Shown here in pieces: positions 44,029 to 52,304 of a DNA stretch of 64,000 bases. The notes under the pieces are model-generated. The model saw nothing but the letters and a program-made list of their open reading frames with translations, had not been told where the DNA came from and searched no databases. Positions within the stretch are counted from its first letter, which is position 1. Every line of letters starts with the position of its first letter. Source of the stretch: Trichodesmium sp050015995 (GTDB lineage: Bacteria > Cyanobacteriota > Cyanobacteriia > Cyanobacteriales > Microcoleaceae); assembly GCF_050015995.1 (NCBI RefSeq), contig NZ_JBNHEP010000062.1, forward strand, positions 1 through 64,000, read 5' to 3'. Made by a program: the position numbers and the translations under genes.

Positions 44029-44880
44029 TTATAAAACATCAGCAAAAGCAGGACGTAATTTTTGATAAACCCACAAGCCAAAATAAAATATTAGTACAGA
44101 CATTAAAGCAGCAATCCCTAATTCTCCCCAGTGTTTAATTTCTCCTACTAATACTAAGTCACGATATACTTCAGCGATCGCTGTTAAAGGATTACACCAA
44201 AATACCCAAACTCGCCAATTTTCTGGAATTACTGACGCCGGATATACTATTGGTGTAACATAAAACCAAAGATTAATAATTACTCCTAAAGTCTGTGGAA
44301 TATCTCGTAAAAATACTGTTAATCCAGCAGTAAAATATCCTAAACCTGCTGTTAATAAAAGCTGAGGTATACACACTAAAGGTAGTAGCCATAATGTTTG
44401 ATTTATTACCCCAGATGATATACAAACCATTCCTGTTAAAGCTACTAATCCAAATGTACTTTCTATAAATGTTGAAAGAATCGGAACTAAGGGTAATAAA
44501 CCGAGGGGAAATACTACTTTTTTAACCAAATTTGGCTGCCTAATGACACATCCAGAAGCTTGAGTCAATCCATTAGTAAAAGCTAACCAAGGTATTAATC
44601 CTGCAAATAGCCATAATCCAAAGGTTAACTTACTATCTTCTGGTAATCCTTTTAGGTCAAGCTTAACTTTAAGAATAATTGAGAAGACGTAGGTATAAAT
44701 TAAAAGTTGAGATAGCTGATTAAGTAGTGGCCATAAATTGCCAAGAATTGAGCCTTTATACTTAGCTTCCAAATCTCTTCGTACTAATGTGAATAGTAGG
44801 TTTAGGTTAACTAACCAATGAGTATTTATTACAGTTACCAAACTACTAACCCTGCTAGTTTTGCGGACAATACCTTTCAT
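44029..44880 (-). CDS. Wzm-like ABC-2 polysaccharide export permease
   Basis: The 283-residue membrane protein has about six hydrophobic helices and family signatures: LLFTLVRRDLEAKYKGSILG near the N-terminus, LWLFAGLIPWLAFTNGLTQA, and LWFYVTPIVYPASVIPENWR with NPLTAIAEVYRDLVL near the C-terminus. It forms the channel through which the Wzt-like ATPase drives lipid-linked polysaccharide across the inner membrane. I chose the ATG at 44880; an in-frame GTG at 44919 would add 13 residues without a better binding site. It is the first gene of the minus-strand glycan run. Confidence 0.92.
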   Translation of the reverse strand: MKGIVRKTSRVSSLVTVINTHWLVNLNLLFTLVRRDLEAKYKGSILGNLWPLLNQLSQLLIYTYVFSIILKVKLDLKGLPEDSKLTFGLWLFAGLIPWLAFTNGLTQASGCVIRQPNLVKKVVFPLGLLPLVPILSTFIESTFGLVALTGMVCISSGVINQTLWLLPLVCIPQLLLTAGLGYFTAGLTVFLRDIPQTLGVIINLWFYVTPIVYPASVIPENWRVWVFWCNPLTAIAEVYRDLVLVGEIKHWGELGIAALMSVLIFYFGLWVYQKLRPAFADVL

Positions 44881-45522
44881 AGTCCTACTGATTTTCTGTT
44901 TTTCTGCTCTACACCACACTCAAGCAAAGTTGCTTGATGTTAAATGTATATAATGTACTCTTTCCCTCCACTATGCAAGAAAAAATTAGTAACTCAAAAA
45001 TCAAAAGTTCAAAATTCAAAGTTAACAAACAAGATAACTTAGCATGAATAGTTTTACTGACAAGGTTTTCAGGTGATTATTTGTGGTACTATTTAACTTA
45101 ATTTATTATGATTACCAAAAATCATACTGTTGTTCAGAAATGTCACTTTTTTCCTATTAGATGTTTACCAATGGATAATTTATAATTAATCAATCCGGTT
45201 TAAAGTCTCTCTTTACTAATGGATAATGGATAATGGATAATTGACAATTGATAATTTAGAGATAGCTTTTATTAATCAATAATTGATAATTAGAGATGGT
45301 TTTCATTATCCACTATCCGTTATCAATTAAAAAGATTTCCTTATATTCAATTCCATTACGGTTTTAACCAGAGGTCATTATCTATTATTTATTAAATTAT
45401 TAGAAATAAATTCCCAGGAGCATTTACTGCTGAGGAAATAGTGAGCTGTGCCGAGAGCGCCTATATTGGTTAATCCAATATCAAGATAAAAGCTGTCACG
45501 ATTTTCTACAGTTTTTTTCGTA
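44881..45522. other. Spacer with AATGGATAAT-type repeats
   Basis: No gene. Tracts of AATGGATAATGGATAATTGA and TTGATAATT lie at 45172-45330, resembling those at 4690, 4822, 22940 and 54620. A TTTTAACCAGAGGT(C/A)ATTAT segment at about 45362 also occurs at 18034. The upstream region of the permease gene gives no clear promoter. Confidence 0.5.
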
Positions 45523-46157
45523 CGGTTCAAATAATTATCAAAAAGCACGGGTTAAAGTAGCTAGTGCCGCTACGCGGAAGTCAGAAGTCAGAAGTCAGAA
45601 GTCAAAAGTATTGATTGGCAAGGCTTTTAGGGTTTTGTAACTGGTCAGTTATTTCCGCCATTCTGCACTAGGATACACGCCAAAATTAAAGATTCAAGAC
45701 TTGACTACACTCATAAGCTGACAACTCGACTAATAAGAGAAATCCGGGGATAGTAGTTGAGAATTTAGCTGTGAAAAATATGGTCAAGAATAACAAGTTA
45801 GCTAAAGCTATCAGTGATGCTAACTGGGGAGAAATAGTCAGGCAATTAGAGTACAAAGCTGACTGGTATCGACGGAAGCTAATAAAAATTGATAGATATT
45901 TCCCCAGTTCTAAGCGTTGTTCTAATTGTGGCCATGTAGTAGAAAAATTACCTCTAAATATTAGAGAATGGGATTGCCCAGAATGTGGCAGTCAACATGA
46001 CAGGGACATTAATGCAAGTATAAATATTTTGCGGATGGGAACCCGCGTCAGCGCAAGACGCAAGCGGTCAGACCCCGCGTCGCCGACAGGCGCAAGCGGT
46101 GCGACCCCGCGTCGGCGTCAGACGCAAGGGAATGCGCACCAAAAGAGGGAATGCTGA
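45523..46157 (+). pseudogene. tnpB relic, C-terminal half with zinc ribbon
   Basis: The frame SNNYQKARVKVA is interrupted by a 120-bp insertion (about 45561-45680, carrying GAAGTCAGAAGTCAGAAGTC) and resumes as RIHAKIKDSRLDYTHKLTTR. After a frameshift comes VENLAVKNMVKNNKLAKAIS, then GEIVRQLEYKADWYRRKLIK and the CSNCGHVVEKLP...CPECGSQHDRDINASINIL zinc ribbon plus RuvC-III Asp. The last 40 codons (RVSARRKRSDPASPTG..) are translated GC-rich palindromic repeats that replace the normal tail. The N-terminal half is absent, so no active nuclease is made. Confidence 0.82.
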
Positions 46158-46184
46158 CCAAGAGAGGGAACGCCCACCAAGAAG

Positions 46185-46382
46185 GCTGGGGGATTCGCAG
46201 TGTTAGCGCCAGTCGCTTATGGGGGAGACCCCCAAGACTGCGCTGGCTTGTCTGTGGAGCGACCGTAAGACCTGAAGGGAGTAAATCTCGTTTATGCGGG
46301 TGCTAAGAAACAGAAAGCCCCTACTAGCAATGCTAGGAAATCCCACGCTGCCTCTTACGAGGCAGCGTCGGGAAGATGTCAA
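46185..46382 (+). ncRNA. Right end of the tnpB element, probable omega-RNA/reRNA scaffold
   Basis: Downstream of the zinc ribbon the sequence is GC-rich and strongly foldable: GGGGGAGACCCCC, CTAGCAATGCTAG, and the terminal hairpin GCTGCCTCTTACGAGGCAGC (46348-46367) followed by GTCGGGAAGATGTCAA. This layout is typical of the structured right ends of cyanobacterial IS605-type tnpB elements, whose transcripts act as guide-RNA scaffolds. The boundary and expression are not proven, and the partner protein is broken. Confidence 0.55.
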
Positions 46383-46395
46383 TTGTCCAACTATT

Positions 46396-46929
46396 CTAGT
46401 TCAGTAAGGGTTCTATGGATTGCTCAATTGCCTTTAATTGCTCAGTATCATAACCCCAACGTTTGAGAAAGTCTTTGTAATTTCCCTGGCCAGTAGTTGT
46501 AGCTTGATATAATTCCTGAATATTACCTAATAAGCTCGATATATTGACACTTTTTATTAGTTTTGTGGTTCGCGATCGCACTCTTTTCGATTCATTGGCT
46601 GTCTCCTCATCTTGATTTCTTTGATGGTGGACTACCATTGCCGAACACATGGCCAGATTTTTAACCAACAGTTCTACCACTATTTCTGGAGCTGATTCTA
46701 AGGCTTTGAATATTGATGGTGATGGATTATCTGCCAAAGGTCTAGAGTCTGTAAGATAACTAACGAAAAATCCTCTAGCACCATTTTTACTCTTGACTAA
46801 ATCCCCAATTAATAATTCTATTTTATCTTCCGATAGTTGGCCTGTTTCTATCTCGGACATGATTTCTTGAGTCAGGGCGATCGCTTCTTCAAATGTTATA
46901 TTTTCTGGTACTGATAATAAGGATTTCAT
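46396..46929 (-). CDS. Conserved hypothetical protein divergent from ruvB
   Basis: The 177-residue, mostly helical protein (MKSLLSVPENITFEEAIALT; VVELLVKNLAMCSAMVVHHQ; NYKDFLKRWGYDTEQLKAIE) has no domain I can name. It looks like a normal, undamaged cytoplasmic protein with even composition. The 65-bp space to ruvB is a shared divergent promoter region. Its 3' end lies within a few bases of the tnpB right end, so the element inserted just downstream without breaking it. Confidence 0.75.
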   Translation of the reverse strand: MKSLLSVPENITFEEAIALTQEIMSEIETGQLSEDKIELLIGDLVKSKNGARGFFVSYLTDSRPLADNPSPSIFKALESAPEIVVELLVKNLAMCSAMVVHHQRNQDEETANESKRVRSRTTKLIKSVNISSLLGNIQELYQATTTGQGNYKDFLKRWGYDTEQLKAIEQSIEPLLN

Positions 46930-46994
46930 AATTTTGGGACAATTATTAATATTGACTCTCTGTATAATAGTAAATAAACGATCATTTTCTAGTT

Positions 46995-48149
46995 ATGGCC
47001 ATAATTTCTTCTAAAAAACAATCTCCTCAACCAGAAAGGCCAGATGAAAACATTTTCTTAGCCTCCGAAAAAAAAACTTCATATAAAACCAAAAAATCAA
47101 AATCTCAATCTGAATCAGGGGAATTAGAAGCTTTATTAGCAGCAGAGGCGACTACTGAAGAAAAAGGGGGTAATCAAAATGAAGAAAAAATCCGACCTCA
47201 AAGGTTAGATGAATATATCGGACAGAAAGACCTGAAAGAAGTATTGAATATTGCGATTTCGGCGGCTAAATCTAGAAAGGAATCTCTAGACCATTTACTT
47301 TTGTATGGTCCTCCGGGATTGGGTAAAACTACTATGTCTCTAATATTGGCAGCAGAAATGGAGGTTAATTGTAAAATTACTACTGCACCTGCTATTGAAA
47401 AACCTAGAGATATAGTTGGTTTGCTAGTAGGTTTACAAAAAGGAGACGTTTTGTTTATAGATGAAATTCATCGCCTTTCTAAAATGACAGAAGAAATACT
47501 TTATCCGGCGATGGAAGATTTTCGACTTGATATTACGGTCGGTCAAGGTAAAACATCTAAGACTAGGAGCATTCCTCTCAAACCTTTTACCTTAGTAGGA
47601 GCAACTACTAGGGTTGGTTCTTTAACTTCTCCTCTGCGCGATCGCTTCGGAATTATTCAGAGGTTACGGTTTTATGAGGTTGATGAATTGAGTTTAATTA
47701 TTATTCGAGCAGCAAAACTTTTAAATACGGATATTACAGAGGATGGTGCTGAGGAGGTTGCCCGTCGTTCCCGGGGTACGCCTCGAATTGCTAATCGTTT
47801 ACTTAGGCGAGTGAGAGATTATTCGGAGGTGAAAAAGTTGACTCCGATAAATGCTGAGGTTGCAGGTGAAGCTTTGGAGTTGTTTAATGTTGATCCTCTA
47901 GGTTTGGATTGGACTGACCGTAATTTATTGAGGACGATGATTGAGAATTATAATGGGGGACCTGCTGGTTTGGAGACTATGGCGGCAGCGACAGGGGAGG
48001 ATGCTCAAACTATTGAGGAGGTTTATGAGCCATATTTGATGCAGATTGGGTTTATGCAGCGTACTCCTCGTGGGAGAGTTGTGACTTCCGCAGGTTGGAG
48101 GCATTTGGGTTTTAGTCCGCCGGATGAGCAATTGAGTTTGAAGTTGTGA
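46995..48149 (+). CDS. ruvB: Holliday junction branch-migration ATPase RuvB
   Basis: The 384-residue AAA+ protein carries Walker A GPPGLGKTT (105-113), Walker B LFIDEIHR (153-160), the sensor region VGATTRVGSLTSPLRDRFG and the C-terminal winged helix (DRNLLRTMIENYNGGPAGLE ... LMQIGFMQRTPRGRV). With RuvA it drives branch migration of Holliday junctions in recombinational repair. It has an extra N-terminal, low-complexity stretch of about 65 residues (KKTSYKTKKSKSQSESGELE) before the core LDEYIGQKDLK, as seen in other cyanobacterial RuvB proteins. It is transcribed away from the hypothetical gene. Confidence 0.97.
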   Translation: MAIISSKKQSPQPERPDENIFLASEKKTSYKTKKSKSQSESGELEALLAAEATTEEKGGNQNEEKIRPQRLDEYIGQKDLKEVLNIAISAAKSRKESLDHLLLYGPPGLGKTTMSLILAAEMEVNCKITTAPAIEKPRDIVGLLVGLQKGDVLFIDEIHRLSKMTEEILYPAMEDFRLDITVGQGKTSKTRSIPLKPFTLVGATTRVGSLTSPLRDRFGIIQRLRFYEVDELSLIIIRAAKLLNTDITEDGAEEVARRSRGTPRIANRLLRRVRDYSEVKKLTPINAEVAGEALELFNVDPLGLDWTDRNLLRTMIENYNGGPAGLETMAAATGEDAQTIEEVYEPYLMQIGFMQRTPRGRVVTSAGWRHLGFSPPDEQLSLKL

Positions 48150-48368
48150 AATTTTTATTTAGTTATTGTTTGGAGATAGGCTATTTATTATTTTTGTAGT
48201 TTATTGAGTCGCAAAAGGCTGTAGCTTAGTTTTGTTATAGATAAAGAGTTATTAACCGCTATAGGATTTTTTGTTATGAGATTTATTCTCAATCTACAGC
48301 GGTTTTAACTTTTAGGAAATGAGCGATCGCTTAATTTGTCTGAAATTTTCAAATATCTGTTGAAGATA

Positions 48369-48813
48369 TTATCGTGCTTTCAAAAATCCCCTGATTATCT
48401 CTACTGGAATAGAGATTGCAGGATTATTAAATATTGCTTTTAATGCCTGAATACCTCCTGCTTCTAAAGCACTGATTAGTCGCTTTCTAAGAGTTGGATT
48501 GTCATTTATTTGCTGTTGAATGTCTGTTTCTGCCAAAGCTTCATTTGCAGTTATGGGATTTTGGGGAAGATGTTCTAATAGTCGTTGAATTTCCTTTCTA
48601 AGTTCCTGAATTTCTACTTCTAATTGATAATTTTCAAGTCTTTCGTCAATATTTCCTGTCTCTAAATTACCATCATCCTATGTCTGACATATTTATAGAT
48701 GTATTACTTTCCTCAGAAAGTGAATCTTTAGGAGTGTGAATATTTCCAGTTTTCGCAGTAGTATTTTTCATTAAACCACTGACTTTCATAGATGTATTAT
48801 TTTTTTTACTCAT
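48369..48813 (-). pseudogene. Small cyanobacterial hypothetical gene with a frameshift
   Basis: From ATG 48813 the frame reads MSKKNNTSMKVSGLMKNTTA and ends early after SINMSDIG (TGA near 48678). Shifting by one base gives DDGNLETGNIDERLENYQLE, VEIQELRKEIQRLLEHLPQN, TANEALAETDIQQQINDNPT and SALEAGGIQALKAIFNNPA with a stop at 48369-48371. The second half matches a small-protein tail (ALKxGGxxALKxIFNxPxxSIPxE) that I remember as common near other cyanobacterial genes. A single-base change would repair it; an assembly error is possible. The intervening 48150-48368 has only an AACCGCT/AGCGGTT inverted repeat. Confidence 0.65.
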
Positions 48814-48950
48814 CGTTTTGCCTCTTGTTTTTACATAAAATTAGTCTAGCATTTTTCAAATAGTAGTAGAAAATTTTTAACCTGAAATAGTTTCTAATAA
48901 CTAGGTTGTTTTAACTACTACTTTTATTTCAAATGGAAATCCAGTAAGAA

Positions 48951-50849
48951 CTAAGTTTCCTCATTCTCTTCATCAGATGAATCATTAGATGGAGTTTCAT
49001 TATTCTCTAGATTATTATCTTCATATTGTTCTACCTCTTCATTAGAACCTGCTTCAATATTTCCTGTATCAAATGAACTATCACTCACTTCTCCTTGAGT
49101 ATTTACTGAGGAATCATTTAAGTTTTCAGCACTTTTTGCGTTGGCATTTGCGTAAGTATTGAATATATAACTAGCTCCTTCTTTTGACAGATTAGTAATC
49201 ACAGCAACGGCTGATTGTTTTCCTTGAATTATATCTAAAAAAGCTTCTTTACTAATTTGTATTTCACCATCCCTTTTAGGACTCCAATCAATACAAGAAA
49301 TAGTACAACTTGTTTTTAGTGGTTTTTCTTTTTCATTTTGTTCATTACTAATATTTAAGTTAATACCACCTCTTTGAGTTTGAAAAAAATTGGCGCAGTT
49401 AAGAATACATTTATCTATATTTAATAGGGTTAAATCTGCATATCTAAAATCAATTCCTGTTAAATCACTATCTAAGAATTTACTACCTCTTAAATTAGCA
49501 TTGCAGAAGCTAGCTCTTACTAGCTTAGACTCTTTATAAAATGTGGCTTTTATCATTTTTACTCGAAATAAGTTGACCTCATTCAAATTGCAATCCTCAA
49601 ATTTACTACCTGAAATATCAGCAAATGAAAGATCCGCTGACTTCATAGCTTTGCCATTAAAATCAGTTTCAACAAATGTACAGTTACGAAGTTTAGATTT
49701 GCGTAAACTTGTGGCTTCAAAGTTACTTTCTTCAATTTTTGTATTTTCACTAATTTCAACAAAATCCATTAAAGCACCATCAAACTTACATTTCCTGATT
49801 GTCGAATTATCAGTTTTTTCTTCCTTACTAGAAGAGTCCGGTTTAACTCCTATATAACAATTAATTAATTCATCATTATTATCATTTTGCTTCTTATTTT
49901 TATCTACCTGTTTTCTAAAAAACTTAAATTCAGAATGAGAAAATATAGTCTCTAAAAATTCACAATCGTAAAATCTACAAGCTAAAAACTTTGCTGAGGA
50001 AAAATCAGTTTTAGATAAATTGCAGTCTTCAAATTTGCTACAAAGTAGAGCATTTTTAAAGCTAGAACCAGTTAAATCACAATTGTTGAAAATTATTATT
50101 TCATTATTTTCTATTCTCTGTTTACCATAAGCGCTACTACACTTATCAAAAGTAGCTTTTGTAAAATTATTACATTGATAAAACTCGACTTCAGTCAACT
50201 TTGAATTACTAAACTTTGCACGATTAAGATTAGAGTTGAAAAATTTAACTTGCTTAAGGTAACTATTAGAAAAATCTACACCTTGAAGTTGAGCTTCAGA
50301 AAACTCTACATTAAATAAATAGCAATTAGCACATGAAAATCCATCAACTACTGCTTCCAAATTTGAAAACTTAGTATCTACTACTCTAATTCCAAATTCA
50401 CTACACTTTTCAAGAAATATTGTTGGCTCAATAGTGTCTAAATCCTCTTGATTAACTTCAGCTTTAAATATTATCGTAGCTAAATTATTGTTATTGTTAT
50501 TACCAAGTTCTATTTTATCTCCTCCTCTCAGTTCACCAGTCGAACTAAGAGAAGTAGTAGTTTTTGGTTCACTATTAGAACTCAGAGAAATCCTAGTTTT
50601 TGGGTCAGTATATTGAGAAAATTTAAAACCATCTACCTTTGACCAAGAAATTCTGATAAAAAACCAGTATTTTGAAGTTAAAGGTAATTGCTTTTTCTCT
50701 GCTAAAGATTCTACTAATATTTGAGGTTTATTTAGACTACCGTAAACTATGACACTGCAAAGGTTTCCTTCATATAAATAAGGTACTTCAAATGATTCTG
50801 GATCAGAAATTTCCTGACCTTTAATTCTAAGTTCAAAACGAATCTTCAT
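48951..50849 (-). CDS. Pentapeptide-repeat protein
   Basis: From ATG 50849 (632 residues; an in-frame TTG three codons earlier is possible). Residues about 1-150 form a non-repeat domain (KIRFELRIKGQEISDPESFE). Residues about 150-520 are many degenerate pentapeptide repeats (VDFSN SYLKQ VKFFN SNLNR AKFSN; ANLRG SKFLD SDLTG IDFRY ADLTL), interrupted by a Lys/Asn loop. They should fold as a right-handed quadrilateral beta-helix. Next comes a short segment (IQGKQSAVAVITNLSKEGAS) and then an acidic Asn/Ser/Glu-rich tail. It begins 18 bp after the stop of the membrane protein gene upstream. The function is unknown; such repeats often mediate protein binding. Confidence 0.85.
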   Translation of the reverse strand: MKIRFELRIKGQEISDPESFEVPYLYEGNLCSVIVYGSLNKPQILVESLAEKKQLPLTSKYWFFIRISWSKVDGFKFSQYTDPKTRISLSSNSEPKTTTSLSSTGELRGGDKIELGNNNNNNLATIIFKAEVNQEDLDTIEPTIFLEKCSEFGIRVVDTKFSNLEAVVDGFSCANCYLFNVEFSEAQLQGVDFSNSYLKQVKFFNSNLNRAKFSNSKLTEVEFYQCNNFTKATFDKCSSAYGKQRIENNEIIIFNNCDLTGSSFKNALLCSKFEDCNLSKTDFSSAKFLACRFYDCEFLETIFSHSEFKFFRKQVDKNKKQNDNNDELINCYIGVKPDSSSKEEKTDNSTIRKCKFDGALMDFVEISENTKIEESNFEATSLRKSKLRNCTFVETDFNGKAMKSADLSFADISGSKFEDCNLNEVNLFRVKMIKATFYKESKLVRASFCNANLRGSKFLDSDLTGIDFRYADLTLLNIDKCILNCANFFQTQRGGINLNISNEQNEKEKPLKTSCTISCIDWSPKRDGEIQISKEAFLDIIQGKQSAVAVITNLSKEGASYIFNTYANANAKSAENLNDSSVNTQGEVSDSSFDTGNIEAGSNEEVEQYEDNNLENNETPSNDSSDEENEET

Positions 50850-50867
50850 AGCTATCAAAAACTTTAG

Positions 50868-52250
50868 TTAGACTTTACTAGAAATAACATCTTTACTAGA
50901 AATAACATCTTTTATCTGTACTGATATTTTTGAAGGATTATTCATAATTTCCTCTGCCGTGAATACTAAACCTTGTATTCCTTCCATATTATGCTGGTTA
51001 AACCTAGATTTGAAATTAGTTTCATCGTCAATATTCCATTTTTGTTCTCCTCCTTTGAATTCTTCATCTCGGCAATAAACAATAACATTATAGTCATCAA
51101 AATCTAGGACTAGACACTTTGGTAAACCTTCCTTTGGTGCATATTCTCTCACAATAGGTTTTGGCAAATGTTCCTTTTGTATTGCTTCAAGCAACAGATA
51201 TCCAACAGGAGATAATTCTGATGGTAGTCGTAAATTTTCCTCGGATTTATCATAATCTGCCCAGTAATATGTAGGCTTTTCAATCACTTCATTGTTACTC
51301 TCTGAAGAGATATCTATTTGAGGAGGTTGAGGAAAATTAAGTTCTTTAACTGACTCATCCAAACGAGATAATTTGTCAAAAATATTTTTACTTTGAGAGG
51401 CAAAATCTACAATCAGTTTTTTAACTGGATTAAAATTTTTCTTTAACTCAAACATAGAATCTGAATACTCTTTATAATTAATCAACTTATCCTCAAGCCC
51501 TTGTATTTTTTGAGTGTACTTTGTTTCTTGAGATGTGATTTGCTCCTCATATCTAGCTTTTTCTTCCTTAAGTTCTTCTCTAGCTTCTTTTGCCTCTTGC
51601 TTTGCTGCTTCCTTTTCTTCACTTAACTTTATTTGCTCTGTATCTTTATACAAAGGTTTAGGGTCAACACCATATATATTTACTGTTTTTTGGTCATCTC
51701 TGGCTTTTTTCCATTCCTCGAAAAATTTAACTATGGCTCGACTCACACGTGAGGCTAGTATGGATAATACTGCTGCTATGACAAGAGATGTCACGTGTAT
51801 CCAAATATCTTTCGTATCAGTTATTTGCAATATTTCTTTATTACTAATTACCAATATAGCTATAAATGTTAGATAGATATCTGCTAAAAATAAAAACCAT
51901 ATTGAAGGTATAAACCCTAAAAACTTTAACTTTTCAGGTTTGGTTCTAGACTCATCTACGATACAAGCAACAGGTAAAAATGCTGTTACCAATAAGCTTA
52001 TTAAAGTTTCGATCGGAATATTAAAAATTTGCTCAGAATCATCTAAGTCAAATAAAATTTCTAAAGCATAGTCTAGTATTGCAAACTGAGAAATACTAGA
52101 GATTAATAAAAATGTTGTAAGTAAACAAATAGCCAAAAAGGCTGTGTTTTCTTGATTTCTATATCTCTCTTCAAGTTGTTCGCGGTATTCTTTCTTATTT
52201 TCTATTTGTTGATAAATTTTCTTCTGATTTTCTGGGCTAAATTCATTCAT
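50868..52250 (-). CDS. Four-helix membrane protein with cytoplasmic coiled coil, unknown
   Basis: From ATG 52250 (460 residues); an upstream in-frame TTG is less likely. Four hydrophobic segments occupy the N-terminal half (AFLAICLLTTFLLISSIS; IPIETLISLLVTAFLPVACI; SIWFLFLADIYLTFIAILVI; SLVIAAVLSILASRVSRA). A charged coiled coil follows (EEKEAAKQEAKEAREELKEE) and then a soluble C-terminal domain (PVGYLLLEAIQKEHLPKPIV; LPKCLVLDFDDYNVIVYC). I do not recognise the family. It lies between the split membrane-anchored gene and the pentapeptide-repeat gene, with small gaps, so these three probably act together at the membrane. Confidence 0.75.
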   Translation of the reverse strand: MNEFSPENQKKIYQQIENKKEYREQLEERYRNQENTAFLAICLLTTFLLISSISQFAILDYALEILFDLDDSEQIFNIPIETLISLLVTAFLPVACIVDESRTKPEKLKFLGFIPSIWFLFLADIYLTFIAILVISNKEILQITDTKDIWIHVTSLVIAAVLSILASRVSRAIVKFFEEWKKARDDQKTVNIYGVDPKPLYKDTEQIKLSEEKEAAKQEAKEAREELKEEKARYEEQITSQETKYTQKIQGLEDKLINYKEYSDSMFELKKNFNPVKKLIVDFASQSKNIFDKLSRLDESVKELNFPQPPQIDISSESNNEVIEKPTYYWADYDKSEENLRLPSELSPVGYLLLEAIQKEHLPKPIVREYAPKEGLPKCLVLDFDDYNVIVYCRDEEFKGGEQKWNIDDETNFKSRFNQHNMEGIQGLVFTAEEIMNNPSKISVQIKDVISSKDVISSKV

Positions 52251-52304
52251 AATTATGCTTGAAATGAACAATCAATTTTATCTAACTAACAGAAGTTTTT
52301 GTCA

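Noticed and set aside
46395..46415. Guide segment directly after the tnpB right end
   Set aside because: The element boundary is not certain and the nuclease is broken, so naming a guide sequence would be guesswork.
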